This document shows positions 61,945 to 64,000 of a DNA stretch of 64,000 nucleotides, piece by piece. The stretch is from Pseudofabraea citricarpa (Eukaryota; Ascomycota; Leotiomycetes; Helotiales; Dermateaceae). The DNA is taken from the NCBI GenBank assembly GCA_029641185.1, contig JAPWGK010000005.1, positions 992,001 to 1,056,000 of the forward strand. The letters are read 5' to 3'. The first letter of the stretch is position 1. Every line of letters begins with the position of its first letter. The translations under genes were made by a program, and so were the position numbers. Under the pieces are notes generated by a model. That model saw nothing but the letters and a program-made list of their open reading frames with translations, did no database searches and was not told the DNA's origin.

Positions 61945-63804
61945 ATGGCACCTTCATTAGAAACTACAGAGCTACCAGTGGCTGATATTGCAGCACTTGA
62001 GGTAGCAAACAAGGCTGGGGTTCTGAACGAAGTATCAGAAGTAGAAACATCAAGCCAGTCAAAAGTCTCAGCTTTTGAACTAGAAGATCATCCCATAGAT
62101 GAAGTACCGGAACTTAAGGTGAGTCGATCAAGCATTCATAAGCACGAGCGAGGCTAAAATAGATATCTCAAGGTCGCAGTTATTGGGGCTGGTCTATCGG
62201 GGATAACCGCAGGTGTTCTATTACCAGCCAAAGTACCTGGCATCTCACTTCAGATATTCGAGAAGAACGCCGATGTTGGGGGAACGTGGTTTGAGAACTC
62301 ATTTCCAGGAGTTCGATGCGATATTCCTGCCAACGTCTACCAGTCAACATTCGAGCCGAACACACAATGGACCGAAGAGTATGCACAAGGGGCCGAGATC
62401 AGAGATTACTGGCAGAAGGTCGCACGGAAATACGATGTTTACAAGTACCTGAAGCTAAGTCACAAAGTTGTCGGTGCAAAGTGGGACGAGGGGAAATCAA
62501 AATGGGTCATCAGCGTCGAGAATTTGGGTACAGGCGAAAAATACGAAGAAAGTTTCGATGTTATCATTACTGCAATTGGTCGCTTCAATGCGTGGAAATT
62601 GCCTGATTATCCGGGTATCAACGAATTCGAAGGTCATCTCAGACACAGTTCATCGTGGGACCCCGATTTTGATCCTACGGGAAAGAGAGTCGCTGTCATT
62701 GGCAATGGAGCCAGTGGGATTCAGGTTGTTCCAAACATCCAACCGTTGGTAAAACACCTGGATCATTATGCTCGCAGTAAAACGTGGATTGCAGGTTCAT
62801 TCGGTGGTGAAGGTACAGGGCGAACATTGGAACCAAAACTATATCCCGCAGAACAGCTCAAATCCTTCGAAGATCCCGAGAAATACCTGGAGTTCCGCAA
62901 AGATCTCGAATCCAAATTCTATCGAAGATTCAGTACATTATTTCGGGGAACAGAGGAGAATAAGCAGCTGAAAGAAGAGTTTAAAAAGTTGATGGCTGAG
63001 CGTCTGAAGAAGAAACCAGAACTATTAGACTCGATCGTTCCTGATTTTTCGCCGAACTGCAGAAGATTAACACCCGGCCCTGGATACCTCGAGGCGTTGA
63101 CAGAAGACAATGTCAGCTTCATTCCGACACCCATCCAGAGATTTACCAAAGACGGCATCGTGACTGAAGATGGCGTTGAGAGAAAAGTTGATGCAGTTAT
63201 CTGCTCGACTGGCGCAAATGTCGATATGATTCCACCATTCCCAATAGTTGCATTTGGTCAAGATCTCCGAGACACATGGACGCCCGATCCGTATACGTAT
63301 ATCGGCCTCGCCACCCCAGGCTTCCCCAATCTTCTATTTCTGCAGGGCCCAAATGCGTCTGGCCACAGCGGAACGGTTCCCAATCAAGTCGAGACACAAC
63401 TCACATACCAAGCACAACTACTTCGTAAATTCCGAGCTCAGCGGATCAAGACATTCGTGCCCTCGAAAGCGGCGGCTGACGATTTCGTCGCTTATGCCGA
63501 CTCTTTCTTTCCCAAGACGGTCTTCACGGAGAACTGCAGTTCGTGGGCAAATGGTGGCAGGCCCGGTGGTAAAATTCACGGACACTGGCCTGGTAGTGCC
63601 AGTCATTTAAATCATGTCAGAAGAAGTCCAAGATGGGAGGATTGGGAATGGACATACAGAAGCGAGAGTGGGAATCGCTTCGCGTATTTCGGGAACGGAT
63701 GGACGAGCAAAGAGAAGGTTGAGGGCAGCGACTTGACGACTTATCTCAGGTTGCCAGATAAGGTCGATCTGAGGATCTATCATGAGGAGTGGTTTGATTT
63801 GTAG
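61945..63804 (+). CDS. Baeyer-Villiger-type flavin monooxygenase
   Basis: Two exons, 61945-62118 and 62173-63804 (601 residues), intron 54 nt; the join restores the first Rossmann motif VAVIGAGLSGITAG. FAD- and NADPH-dependent monooxygenase that inserts oxygen next to a ketone or oxidises a heteroatom. Seen: FAD motif GAGLSG (about residue 63), the second motif NADVGGTWFENSFPGVRCD, the Baeyer-Villiger fingerprint FEGHLRHSSSWD (FxGxxxHxxxW-D) and the NADPH motif GNGASGIQVVP. The N-terminal about 55 residues are an acidic extension not needed for the core. Length normal for the class. ATG 61945 is the first ATG of the frame. Divergent partner of the FMN monooxygenase; substrate unknown. Confidence 0.93.
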
Positions 63805-64000
63805 ACCAATTTCTATTCTTCAGGGACTCGGTAGAACGAGAAATGTTCAACTTCGTTTACTCGAATTTCAACAACTAGTTCACAACCACCCAGATTCCCT
63901 CTCTCCTGCATCCAGACTTCCACATGAAAACTCCAAGACCCCCACTAACCATCCAGACCTTTGTCTCCTTCATTCGCACTTTACCAACGCAACAAATAAG

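Noticed and set aside
1..64000. CRISPR arrays, prokaryotic operons, prophage or autonomous transposons
   Set aside because: No regularly spaced repeats, transposase, reverse transcriptase or viral genes were seen; gene structure is eukaryotic throughout.

Overview
The window is nuclear DNA of a filamentous ascomycete (Pezizomycotina). The evidence is short spliceosomal introns (about 46-130 bp, GT..AG with CTAAC/CTGAC-type branch sites) in nearly every gene, a dispersed 5S rRNA gene, and typical families such as a PKS-NRPS megasynthase, a sedolisin, a GH92 mannosidase, a Baeyer-Villiger monooxygenase and an ABCC transporter. A helotialean-type fungus is possible, but the class cannot be fixed from sequence alone. 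Gene models were assembled by joining open frames across introns. The joined reading frames close without remainder for the PKS-NRPS (14 exons in view), the ABC transporter (7 exons) and the other spliced genes.

Layout. (1) 1-10822 (+): the 3' part of a highly reducing PKS-NRPS, ordered KS(end)-AT-DH-MT-KR-ACP-C-A-T. It stops directly after the last carrier domain, with no reductase or Dieckmann release domain. (2) 11436-11554: a 5S rRNA gene. (3) 12180-28686: an accessory stretch, poor in housekeeping genes and rich in phosphotransfer and nucleotidyltransferase folds. It holds an APH-type kinase, a divergent protein kinase, a PaaI/THEM4-like thioesterase, a kinase fused to a helical repeat region, a decayed nucleotidyltransferase, an intact nucleotidyltransferase-like gene with a probable GC-AG intron, a decayed APH gene and a membrane-anchored O-fucosyltransferase-like gene, separated by long AT-rich gaps. 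(4) 29260-39659: mostly conserved genes, namely proteasome subunit Rpn5, an FSH1-type serine hydrolase, a BTB protein with N-terminal tandem repeats, and an ABCC transporter of 1559 residues. (5) 41397-45109: a decayed SRPK-like kinase and a coiled-coil protein of unknown function. (6) 46414-51455: a Ser/Pro-rich protein and the ribosome-biogenesis WD40 protein Ipi3. (7) 52078-63804: secreted and catabolic genes, namely a sedolisin protease, a GH92 alpha-mannosidase, and a divergent pair of an FMN-dependent NtaA/DszA-type monooxygenase and a Baeyer-Villiger monooxygenase that share an 870-bp promoter with clustered GATA sites.

How the parts relate. The PKS-NRPS would make an amino-acid-capped, C-methylated polyketide, but its releasing activity and tailoring genes are not in view downstream. 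Any biosynthetic cluster must extend to the left of the window. The two monooxygenases are the most likely cooperating pair. The decayed kinases carry stops and active-site changes that each fit a C:G to T:A transition, which suggests repeat-induced point mutation or a similar process in the accessory stretch.
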